5,944 nucleotides of DNA from an uncultured Eubacterium sp. Its GTDB lineage: Bacteria; Bacillota; Clostridia; Oscillospirales; Acutalibacteraceae. The notes beneath the pieces are model-generated. The model was not told the origin of the DNA. It did no database searches and was given only the letters and a program-made list of their open reading frames with translations. The stretch covers positions 1 to 5,944 of the forward strand of contig CAMFPZ010000059.1 of the NCBI GenBank assembly GCA_945979635.1, in the 5' to 3' direction. This document shows positions 1 to 5,944 of the stretch, piece by piece (positions within the stretch are counted from its first letter, which is position 1; the number at the start of each line of letters is the position of its first letter). The position numbers and the translations under genes are program-made.

Positions 1-1
1 C

Positions 2-661
2 AATCTGCTTGCAGACGAGGAAAGCAAGAGGGTTTATATTGATATTCTTAATTTCAAGGTTTCGGGAAAAATCGGATATTTGCTTTCATCATTTTGCAAC
101 AAGGACAAGGTTTATTCCGACATTCTAAAGCTCGGCGACAACGAACACATTATTGATTTAGGTGCTTATGACGGCGATACGATAAGAGAGTTCTGCAAAG
201 CAACCGACGGAAAATACAACCACATCACCGCACTCGAGCCCGACGCAAAAAGCTTCAAAAAGCTATTAAAGAACTGCGATGGTATGGAAAACATCACTCT
301 TATAAATATGGGTGCGTGGAATGAAAGGGACACATTGATTTTCAGTGCCGACGCCGGTAGAAACAGCCGCCTTTCCGACAAAGGAACAAGCGTTGAGGTG
401 ACAGATATTGACTCTCTCAATCTCACTCCGACATTTATAAAAATGGACATTGAGGGCAGCGAAATGAGAGCACTCGAGGGTATGGAGAAAACAATCAAAG
501 CCTATCTCCCAAAGCTATATATCTGTGCCTACCACAGAAACGAGGACCTTTTCGCCCTACCGCTAAAGATACACTCACTAAATGAAAATTACAAAATCTA
601 CTTTCGCCACAGCAAATACATTCCTGCGTGGGAAAGCAATTTTTACTGCACAATCGAATGA
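2..661 (+). CDS. FkbM-family SAM-dependent methyltransferase (5' partial)
   Basis: The reading frame is open to the left edge, so the N-terminus lies outside the window; 219 residues are visible. A TTG at position 80 could serve as a start, but the 26 codons before it are in frame, protein-like and resemble the region that precedes the SAM fold in this family, so I treat the gene as partial. Visible motifs (visible numbering): SAM-binding motif I, IDLGAYDG at 51-58; acidic EPD at 79-81, expected to contact the ribose of SAM; KMDIEGSE at 147-154, the hallmark of FkbM enzymes; and a C-terminal YHRNEDLFALP stretch at 177-187. FkbM enzymes transfer methyl groups to oxygen, often on sugars of polysaccharides, glycolipids or natural products; the acceptor here is unknown. 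It is probably cytosolic, with no membrane segment in the visible part. It ends in TGA just before a terminator and converges on the minus-strand genes, so it probably belongs to a different unit extending to the left. Confidence 0.88.
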   Translation, partial: NLLADEESKRVYIDILNFKVSGKIGYLLSSFCNKDKVYSDILKLGDNEHIIDLGAYDGDTIREFCKATDGKYNHITALEPDAKSFKKLLKNCDGMENITLINMGAWNERDTLIFSADAGRNSRLSDKGTSVEVTDIDSLNLTPTFIKMDIEGSEMRALEGMEKTIKAYLPKLYICAYHRNEDLFALPLKIHSLNENYKIYFRHSKYIPAWESNFYCTIE

Positions 662-663
662 AC

Positions 664-698
664 AAAACACCTTGACTTTTGCGTTCAAGGTGTTTTTA
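664..698. terminator. Bidirectional intrinsic terminator between convergent genes
   Basis: A perfect 12-bp stem (664-675 with 685-696) closes a 9-nt loop. On the plus strand it is followed by a T run and begins 2 bases after the methyltransferase stop codon. On the minus strand the A run at 664-667 reads as T residues at the end of the same stem, 15 bases after the symporter stop codon. The single hairpin can therefore end transcription from both sides. Confidence 0.9.
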
Positions 699-710
699 TT
701 ATTCTAACTA

Positions 711-2210
711 TTATTTCTCTATTTTGCTATGTCGTTCAATCAATTCGTTTAGCATTTGTTCGTGATTCTTTGAAGTTATTTCATATTTTAGCGTTGGGAT
801 AACCGCAATAGCCATACCGATTGCCGGTGGAATTGTGAGCAAGAACCACATTGCCTTTGAATACCCTGTATAATCGGATGCGAACGAGGCACCGTTTGCA
901 ATAGCCTGATTCATTTTTTCGATATTTATATCGCTATATCCTACAGCAGCATAAACATATGCCGAAATTATCGAAGCGATGCCTGTGGAAAACTTTTGAA
1001 TAAAGCTTTGGCCGGAAAAGAAAACTCCGTCGGGACGATAATTGCTGTGGTATTCCTCGTAGTCTATGCAATCCGAAATCATAACGCTTTGGCATACATA
1101 AACAGCACCAAAGCCGGCACCTGCAAACAAAAGCAGAACACCGTCAATCACAACCCATCCGATTTTCGCAAGCTCAGTCGGAGCAATAAGGTAAGTAACA
1201 AAAAGCAGAGCCAGCGGTATCGCACAGATGCCTGTTGCATTATAAATTGTTTTTACATCAAGCTTTTTCATCAGCACAGGACAAAGTGCATTTGCTCCAA
1301 ATTGACCAATAAAAAATGAACCGCCAATTATTACAACAGTAATTAGTATTTTCAAATCGGAAAAGGCATTGGTCAAATCACCGCCGCAATAATAGTACGA
1401 AAACAAGGTCATAACGACCATAGTCATTAGCTGCAACGGAGCACGCAGGATTCCCGAAATCATAAGTCTTCTGAACGGTTTGCAGTTCCACATAAGAGCA
1501 AAGCTTTCCTTCATACTTTTTGATTCAACTGAATTAGGAACTCTTTCCTTTACTCCTAATCCGGCAAATTCAAAGAGAAATGAAGCGACAATCGTCATAG
1601 CAAAGCCGACAACAATAAATCCTTTTTGTGCATTTTCACTTTCGCCAAGGGCTTTATTAGCCGCCTGCGAAAACATAACGATTGTAACAACGCCTAATCC
1701 GGCAGCAACAGAAGCGACGATTCGTGCAAGTGCAATAAGGTTTGCTCTATCCTTTTGAACCTCGCTCATACGGCTGATAACTCCCCAAAGCGGGACATCA
1801 CCGGCAGTATAGCACATTCCCCAAAGAATGTACGAAACAGCCGCCCACGCAACGATAAAAATCATTGCGGTCGAATTGCCTGCAATCTTTTGTTCGGCGT
1901 AGCTTCCGTTAATAAAGCAAAGGCAGGTTATAACACAAATTACGATAGGAGAAAACAACAAATAAGGCTTACACTTTCCCCATTTTGACTTAGTTTTATC
2001 GACAATTGAACCCATCATCGGGTCATTTACGGCGTCCCAAATTCGGGCAATGGCAAATATCCACCCAAGTGCCACGGCAGGCAGACAAATTACATTTTGA
2101 AAATAAAAATACAGACCTGTTGATACAACATTATAAATCAGGTTTTGACCAAATAGTCCGGTAAGATACATACCGGCTTCCTTTTTTGTATAGGTTAATT
2201 TCGAGTCCAT
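711..2210 (-). CDS. GPH-family (MelB-type) sugar:cation symporter
   Basis: A 499-residue polytopic membrane protein of the usual length for glycoside-pentoside-hexuronide:cation symporters (major facilitator fold, about 12 helices, cytoplasmic membrane). Near the N-terminus, helix 2 carries RIWDAVNDPMMG (56-67), followed by the loop DKTKSKWGKCKPY (71-83), a family signature. Asp59 and Asp63 align by motif with the two helix-2 aspartates of the MelB sugar/cation site, and Asp138 in YTAGDVPLWG with the helix-4 aspartate. Late in the protein, SDCIDYEEYHSNYRPDG (379-395) and Lys406 in FIQKFSTG match the second family signature and the conserved MelB lysine. Cation coupling is therefore plausible; the sugar cannot be read from sequence. 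The ATG at 2210 is preferred because AAAGG lies 7 nt upstream and the protein then begins like relatives. An in-frame GTG at 2246 would put coding sequence through a terminator hairpin. It is the last gene of the minus block. Confidence 0.93.
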   Translation of the reverse strand: MDSKLTYTKKEAGMYLTGLFGQNLIYNVVSTGLYFYFQNVICLPAVALGWIFAIARIWDAVNDPMMGSIVDKTKSKWGKCKPYLLFSPIVICVITCLCFINGSYAEQKIAGNSTAMIFIVAWAAVSYILWGMCYTAGDVPLWGVISRMSEVQKDRANLIALARIVASVAAGLGVVTIVMFSQAANKALGESENAQKGFIVVGFAMTIVASFLFEFAGLGVKERVPNSVESKSMKESFALMWNCKPFRRLMISGILRAPLQLMTMVVMTLFSYYYCGGDLTNAFSDLKILITVVIIGGSFFIGQFGANALCPVLMKKLDVKTIYNATGICAIPLALLFVTYLIAPTELAKIGWVVIDGVLLLFAGAGFGAVYVCQSVMISDCIDYEEYHSNYRPDGVFFSGQSFIQKFSTGIASIISAYVYAAVGYSDINIEKMNQAIANGASFASDYTGYSKAMWFLLTIPPAIGMAIAVIPTLKYEITSKNHEQMLNELIERHSKIEK

Positions 2211-2217
2211 AACGATA

Positions 2218-2222
2218 CCTTT
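2218..2222 (-). promoter_or_regulatory. Ribosome binding site of the symporter gene
   Basis: AAAGG, 7 nt before the ATG at 2210, decides that start over the upstream GTG at 2246. It is unusual in directly adjoining the T tract of the preceding terminator, so a transcript ended there would lack it. Confidence 0.75.
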
Positions 2223-2259
2223 AAACAAAAATGCGGACAATTCCACCGAACCATCCGCA
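2223..2259 (-). terminator. Intrinsic terminator after the GtrA-like gene, abutting the symporter RBS
   Basis: On the minus strand, bases 2259 to 2232 fold into a continuous 12-bp stem (six Watson-Crick pairs from TGCGGA/TCCGCA, then six more pairs including three G-U) with a GGTG tetraloop, followed by TTTTTGTTT. It lies 29 bases after the stop codon of the GtrA-like gene. No convincing promoter is visible between this hairpin and the symporter start, so symporter expression may depend on read-through. Confidence 0.85.
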
Positions 2260-2288
2260 ACTTTGACTAATTATTTTCAGTTCAACAA

Positions 2289-2894
2289 TTAAGCGTTTTC
2301 TTCTTTTTTCTCTTTCAAGAGAACGAACTTTTCCATCGGGAAGAGAACAACCATCTGTACGAAGCCTGCTGCCAAGCCTGCGATTGTTCTTGCAAGACCG
2401 TTGAGCCAAGCCCAAGGAGCCTTTGCTATAACGCCTACTAACCAGCCCTGGAACCATGTTGAGAAGAGGATAAGTGCAATCATAAGTACGATATAGATTG
2501 CGAAGTTATACCAAGGTGCATCCGACTTAAAGGTTGTCTTCTTATTCTGATAGAAGCCGTAGATATTAGCAATAAGGTTTGAAAGGAAGAACGGAAGGAG
2601 ATAACCCCATGTTACAACGCCGTCAACAACATACTTTCCGATTTGCTCCACACCCTTTTCAGTTGAAGCATCGAAGATGAAATCCGGTCTGAAAATACCC
2701 TGTAAGAAAGCAGGAAGAGTAGCTGTTACGCTATCAAAGATAAGTGGCAACACATTAGCAAGTACAAGCTGAATAATTGTTACAAGTCCCGATACAACAA
2801 GGAACTTTACAAGCTGCCAAACTGTTTTGATAAATGAGCCCTTTTCTTCGGCTGCGTTATCTATGCCGCCGAGGCTGAATTTTTTGTCCGCCAT
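2289..2894 (-). CDS. GtrA-like four-helix membrane protein
   Basis: A 201-residue integral membrane protein with four predicted helices at about 29-53, 93-115, 130-153 and 166-190. Similarity to the GtrA family rests on the first helix (VKFLVVSGLVTIIQLVLANVL) and especially on SNLIANIYGFYQNKKTTF at 105-122, which matches the family pattern of a helix ending in an N-x-(R/K)(R/K)-x-x-F turn. GtrA-family proteins are small membrane proteins linked to moving or handling polyprenyl-phosphate-linked sugars in surface polysaccharide synthesis; many members have no known role. This one is longer than the usual 120-150 residues, with a charged N-terminal tail of about 28 residues and a loop of about 40 residues between helices 1 and 2. 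The ATG at 2894 is chosen because GAGGAG lies 7 nt upstream; a longer open frame to 3062 runs into the neighbouring gene and through the promoter. It has its own promoter and its own terminator, so it can be expressed alone. Confidence 0.72.
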   Translation of the reverse strand: MADKKFSLGGIDNAAEEKGSFIKTVWQLVKFLVVSGLVTIIQLVLANVLPLIFDSVTATLPAFLQGIFRPDFIFDASTEKGVEQIGKYVVDGVVTWGYLLPFFLSNLIANIYGFYQNKKTTFKSDAPWYNFAIYIVLMIALILFSTWFQGWLVGVIAKAPWAWLNGLARTIAGLAAGFVQMVVLFPMEKFVLLKEKKEENA

Positions 2895-2901
2895 AATTTT
2901 A

Positions 2902-2907
2902 CTCCTC
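2902..2907 (-). promoter_or_regulatory. Ribosome binding site of the GtrA-like gene
   Basis: GAGGAG, 7 nt before the ATG at 2894. It is the strongest Shine-Dalgarno match in the window and fixes this start against the longer open frame that reaches 3062. Confidence 0.88.
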
Positions 2908-2942
2908 AAAAATTTTTTATGTAAAAGCGAATTTACTCCTTG

Positions 2943-2971
2943 ATTATACCAACAAATGAAATTTATTGCAA
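2943..2971 (-). promoter_or_regulatory. Sigma-A promoter for the GtrA-like gene
   Basis: On the minus strand, the -35 box TTGCAA (2971-2966, 4 of 6 consensus) is separated by exactly 17 nt from a perfect -10 box TATAAT (2948-2943), with an extended TGG just upstream. Transcription would start near 2936, giving a leader of about 40 nt. It lies in the 104-base gap after the phosphoesterase gene, in which I see no good terminator, so the GtrA-like gene may receive both its own and read-through transcription. Confidence 0.82.
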
Positions 2972-3000
2972 TACAAAAATAACAAAATGCAAATATTTTC
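2958..3000. repeat. Imperfect inverted repeat overlapping the -35 box (possible operator)
   Basis: Two 13-base arms, gaaatttattgca (2958-2970) and tgcaaatattttc (2988-3000), are inverted copies matching at 10 of 13 positions, separated by 17 bases. The inner arm covers most of the -35 box. The outer arm reaches the phosphoesterase stop codon. There is no T run after it, so it is not a terminator. In such AT-rich DNA it may be chance. Confidence 0.3.
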
Positions 3001-4675
3001 AAAAGAGCAGACCTAGCATAGCCGTTCCTCCGATTGCGTGAACGATAGCGACAATCGCCCAAACAACAAGTGCCACCAAGCCAACAACGATTGCAAGAGC
3101 AAGAATTACAATCAAAATCAGCAGCAAAAGAACAAGAGGTCCCTTCCTACTCTTCTTCACTGTATCTGTAAACTCTTTTTCTTCAAAAGCACCGGCAGGA
3201 GCAGGGTTTTCATCGTCATAAATCGGATAAAGCGGAAGAGTTGCCTTTGCATCGCAATAACCGCTGTTCCAGAGAAGCGGCTCAACAAGACTGCGAACAG
3301 AGGTTGCACCCTTAAGAATCTTTCCGATTGAGAAATGAATTGTATTTAGGAATGCATCAACAACATTCAAAAGGCCGCAGGTGAGCTTATATTCTCTCGT
3401 TTCAGGTCCATACGGAGAGTCGCCGCAATAAAGGTTTTGTACAAGCTCAAGGATAAAGTCAACTACCTTATTATCTGCTATGTCGGTGATATCAGACTTT
3501 TTCAGTCCGCATTCCTTTTTGCAAAGCTTCCAAACCTTCTTAAAGGTCAGCTTATTGAGAAACTTGCCTATTGGTTTAATGAGCCAGGCAAGCTTTTTAA
3601 CCTTCTCTCCGGGTATCGAGAAGGCAGGAGTCATTTCGGCAAGTCGATTAATATCGTTACCCATCGCCCAAATGACCTCTCCTATCATACCGAAGAAGAA
3701 ATCACGCATATATTCGTCAAATGGCTGTCCGTTTGTATCAAGTCCCGGAACATCCTTAATCAAGACTGTATCAACATCTATTTTTGCATTTTTTGGGTCA
3801 AATACAACCGTTCTCATAGTAGGAGGGCATCCAACCATAGCACCGCAGGCGATATCGTAGAATTTATTTCCCTTTTTCGTTGTTATAACACTTATATCAT
3901 GAACATGGGTATGACCTGAAAGCATACAGGAGAGACCTGCATCGGCAAAGATTTCGCGAGTGATTTCGTGGTGCTTTTGCATATCGCCCTTTCCGATAAT
4001 CGAATAGAACGGAGACGGCGAAATCATAGGATGATGAGTCATCGCAATAACATACTGGTCGTTCTTCTTTGCATCCTCAAGCTGCTCGAGAATCCAAGCC
4101 ATACAATCGTCCGAGAAGCCCGAACCGCCATTTGGGTCAGGCTTTTGGTTATAGTCGTCATTAAGTGCAAAAAGACGATAGCCCGGTGCAAGCTGAACAA
4201 CATAGCTCATCGAATCCTCATGAGTGGAAATCGCCTCACTAGGGCCGAATTCATAGTACATTTTCCAGAGGTCATGTCTATCCTCCACGGCAGGAACCTC
4301 AACCTCGTTATCTCCATCATATCCGCTTGCAATACCCTTCCATCTATAATCGTGGGTTGCGGTTATTACATAAACTCTCTTGCCTCTCTTTTTTAGGTCA
4401 TAGAGCATTTCGATAAATTCCTTATGGGATTCCATCTCGCCGTCCTTTGTTGTATCGCCTGAAAGAACAACAATGTCGGTTGATGTATCCTCACAAAGCA
4501 TATCAAAGCCTGCCTTAAGTACAAGGTCGGTATCCTTAATTACCTTTTGGCTCTTTGATTCAGCCTTTTCGTATGCCTTGCCCTCGGTTCCAAGCTTTCT
4601 GGAATAGTAATGTACATCAGTTATAAATTGAAGTTTTAATGGTTCATTATTTGAGCCGATAATTCTGTTTTCCAT
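2999..4675 (-). CDS. Metallophosphoesterase with C-terminal membrane anchor
   Basis: A 558-residue calcineurin-like phosphoesterase. Metal-site motifs appear in order: ITDVH (Asp20, His22), SGDTTKDGE (Asp74), TATHDY (105-110, His108, in the place of the usual GNHD/E), MTHHP (His214/215) and SGHTHVHD (His255, His257). The usual bridging Asn is Thr107, a notable change. The catalytic fold ends near residue 305. Residues 305-510 are mostly helical-looking and match nothing I recognise. KKSRKGP (507-513) then leads into 46 almost uncharged hydrophobic residues to the end, enough for one long or two short membrane helices. There is no N-terminal signal, and the basic cluster before the anchor suggests that the catalytic domain faces the cytoplasm. 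Members of this superfamily cleave phosphomono- or diesters (nucleotides, lipids, proteins); the substrate here is unknown. It starts 12 bases after the hydrolase stop codon, so the two are almost surely co-transcribed. The ATG at 4675 is supported by AAGGGGA 5 nt upstream. Confidence 0.88.
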   Translation of the reverse strand: MENRIIGSNNEPLKLQFITDVHYYSRKLGTEGKAYEKAESKSQKVIKDTDLVLKAGFDMLCEDTSTDIVVLSGDTTKDGEMESHKEFIEMLYDLKKRGKRVYVITATHDYRWKGIASGYDGDNEVEVPAVEDRHDLWKMYYEFGPSEAISTHEDSMSYVVQLAPGYRLFALNDDYNQKPDPNGGSGFSDDCMAWILEQLEDAKKNDQYVIAMTHHPMISPSPFYSIIGKGDMQKHHEITREIFADAGLSCMLSGHTHVHDISVITTKKGNKFYDIACGAMVGCPPTMRTVVFDPKNAKIDVDTVLIKDVPGLDTNGQPFDEYMRDFFFGMIGEVIWAMGNDINRLAEMTPAFSIPGEKVKKLAWLIKPIGKFLNKLTFKKVWKLCKKECGLKKSDITDIADNKVVDFILELVQNLYCGDSPYGPETREYKLTCGLLNVVDAFLNTIHFSIGKILKGATSVRSLVEPLLWNSGYCDAKATLPLYPIYDDENPAPAGAFEEKEFTDTVKKSRKGPLVLLLLILIVILALAIVVGLVALVVWAIVAIVHAIGGTAMLGLLF

Positions 4676-4680
4676 AATAT

Positions 4681-4687
4681 TCCCCTT
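4681..4687 (-). promoter_or_regulatory. Ribosome binding site of the metallophosphoesterase gene
   Basis: AAGGGGA follows directly on the TAA stop of the upstream hydrolase gene and lies 5 nt before the ATG at 4675. Ribosomes finishing the hydrolase would reach this site at once, which suggests coupled translation. Confidence 0.8.
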
Positions 4688-5944
4688 TTATACCTTTTTG
4701 ATTTTTAGTATTCCGCCATTAACAGAACTGTTAAAGGTGAATTCAAGACAACCGCCTACCCTCTCGGAAAATTCAACAGGCTCATCATTAAGCGTTGCAC
4801 TGTATTCGTTTTCGTCCGAAAGAGTAACGATAAATGAGTATTTTTCATTGTTTCCGAAATATTTAAATGAAATCTCTCCGCCGTCGGAATTCACTCTTTG
4901 GTAATCCGTCCACAAATCAAGTCCTGTTGTTACAGTTCCCGGCTTATAGTAAGCGTTTGCCCAAATAACGATTGGTGCACTCAAGCCGCCGAAATTATGG
5001 AACCATCCTCCACGCCTTGTTTGAATACCGAAGCATTCGTAGGTAAAGTAGGTGAAATCCGTTTCCTCCTTCCACATTTCAAGAGCACGATTTGCAATTT
5101 CAAATGCGAAATCGGTGTCGCCGTTATCAAGCATTGTTTTCCAGACGAACCATTGATGACTCATCCAAACATTTCCGTTCCAATATCCATCGTCAAAATA
5201 GTAGGAGGCCGACATATCAACCGCAGAAACACCTGCATTCGACCACATTTCATTAGGATTTTTGATATGTCCTATAAGCCTTCTGCGACGCTCACCATCA
5301 ACAGCACCTGCAATAAGGGGATAAACTCCGTCGAAGCCCTTATCCCAGTTTTCGCCGTCAGGGGTTTTCATAATATAAGGCTTGTTTTTATCCTTATCGT
5401 ACATTGTGTAGCCGAAATAACCGCTTTCCTCATCCCAAGCAAGAGTATTCAATGCGTTTGTTGAGTACTCAATATCAGCATCATAAACGGCAATATCCTC
5501 ATTTCTTCCAAGATAAGAGGCAACCATTTTCATAATCTTTCCGGCACGAATAATTTGGGAGGTTGAAAGACATGGACATGAATATTCCTCTGCCTTATCA
5601 GCAATCATTTTTACCTGTGCCGGATAATCGTCCATACCCGAACAGGAATACCAATAATCATATGTTGTCAAAAGTCCGTTATCGAATTTTGCACAGGTAG
5701 AATTGTGGGTTCTGCCACGCAGGAATTCGTAATACAGCTTCATTTTGTCATACAGGAAATTGAGCTTTTCCTTATCCTCGGTTCGTTTCAGGAGCTCGAA
5801 GTACTCAACGAATTGAGTCGGAACAAGCGAGCCGTGGAGAAGGAAGCAAAAATCCTCGTTATCGGCATCGCACAAATACATATCGAGTGCATATTGGCAA
5901 AGGTCGTTTTCGAACTCCAAAAGTCCCATACCGATAAAGCCGCT
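4688..5944 (-). CDS. GH63/trehalase-like (alpha/alpha)6 glycoside hydrolase (5' partial)
   Basis: The frame is open to the right edge; 418 residues are visible and the N-terminus is missing. An ATG at 5929 exists, but only 15 bases of the window lie upstream of it, they are in frame, and the catalytic fold would start incomplete, so I treat it as internal. Features fit clan GH-G hydrolases (GH63, YgjK and mannosylglycerate hydrolase type): SGMDDYP at 102-108, where Asp105 or Asp106 would be the general acid; YWNGNVW at 254-260, close to the family's YWRGPVW-type motif; YECFG with Glu303 as probable general base, about 200 residues after the acid; and FHNFGGLSAP at 315-324, ending the barrel. 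Residues from about 340 to 418 look like a small beta-rich C-terminal domain. Relatives release sugars from alpha-linked oligosaccharides or glycosides; the substrate here cannot be assigned. It is first of the visible minus-strand genes and tightly linked to the phosphoesterase. Confidence 0.82.
   Translation of the reverse strand, partial: SGFIGMGLLEFENDLCQYALDMYLCDADNEDFCFLLHGSLVPTQFVEYFELLKRTEDKEKLNFLYDKMKLYYEFLRGRTHNSTCAKFDNGLLTTYDYWYSCSGMDDYPAQVKMIADKAEEYSCPCLSTSQIIRAGKIMKMVASYLGRNEDIAVYDADIEYSTNALNTLAWDEESGYFGYTMYDKDKNKPYIMKTPDGENWDKGFDGVYPLIAGAVDGERRRRLIGHIKNPNEMWSNAGVSAVDMSASYYFDDGYWNGNVWMSHQWFVWKTMLDNGDTDFAFEIANRALEMWKEETDFTYFTYECFGIQTRRGGWFHNFGGLSAPIVIWANAYYKPGTVTTGLDLWTDYQRVNSDGGEISFKYFGNNEKYSFIVTLSDENEYSATLNDEPVEFSERVGGCLEFTFNSSVNGGILKIKKV

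Noticed and set aside
80..661. Complete methyltransferase gene starting at TTG 80
   Set aside because: The frame continues upstream without a stop to the window edge, and the upstream residues look like family sequence; no good ribosome binding site precedes the TTG.
2211..2246. Longer N-terminus of the symporter from GTG 2246
   Set aside because: The extension is encoded by the terminator hairpin and T tract, while ATG 2210 has AAAGG at proper spacing and gives a family-like N-terminus.
2260..2300. Promoter for the symporter just before the terminator
   Set aside because: AT-rich stretches exist on the minus strand, but no -35/-10 pair with acceptable spacing could be found.
2221..2457. 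Second minus-strand open frame over the end of the GtrA-like gene
   Set aside because: It is an overlapping frame with low-complexity basic residues, no family resemblance and no ribosome binding site; it is a shadow of the real gene.
2958..3000. Terminator after the phosphoesterase gene
   Set aside because: The inverted arms pair imperfectly with a long AT-rich loop and no T tract follows; read-through into the GtrA-like gene is likely.
2895..3062. N-terminal extension of the GtrA-like protein up to 3062
   Set aside because: It would cross the promoter and overlap the phosphoesterase gene in another frame; ATG 2894 has a strong GAGGAG site.
3437..3919. Plus-strand open frames inside the phosphoesterase and other genes (also near 996-1319, 1480-1988, 3038-3331, 3480-3860, 3968-4396, 4698-5464)
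   Set aside because: They lie antisense to well-supported genes, have no recognisable domain and no convincing start signals.

Overview
The window looks like chromosomal DNA of a low-to-moderate G+C Firmicute, most likely an anaerobic gut-type Clostridia (Oscillospiraceae/Ruminococcaceae-like). The grounds are purine-rich GAGGAG/AAGGGG ribosome binding sites at 5-8 nt spacing, a near-consensus sigma-A promoter, intrinsic hairpin-plus-U terminators, dense packing of genes, and protein families typical of such genomes. The assignment is inference; there is no rRNA or other marker here. No mobile element, CRISPR array, tRNA or rRNA is visible.

Layout: the 3' part of an FkbM-family methyltransferase gene runs on the plus strand from the left edge to 661. 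It converges on a minus-strand block that fills the rest of the window, and a bidirectional terminator (664-698) sits between the two. Read in the direction of transcription (right to left), the minus block holds four genes. First is the C-terminal part of a GH63/trehalase-like (alpha/alpha)6 glycoside hydrolase (cut by the right edge). Twelve bases later comes a metallophosphoesterase with a hydrophobic C-terminal anchor. Next, behind its own strong promoter, is a small four-helix membrane protein of GtrA type, closed by a strong intrinsic terminator. Last is a GPH-family (MelB-type) sugar:cation symporter whose ribosome binding site directly follows that terminator.

The hydrolase and the symporter suggest glycoside use: the symporter would bring in a small glycoside and the hydrolase would cleave it. 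The phosphoesterase and the GtrA-like protein are a less obvious pair. Both are membrane-associated and could act on a lipid-linked or phosphorylated intermediate, but nothing in the sequence fixes a substrate. The points most worth a second look are the terminator abutting the symporter's ribosome binding site, the phosphoesterase with a changed third metal motif and an unusual anchor, and the enlarged GtrA-like protein with its own promoter.
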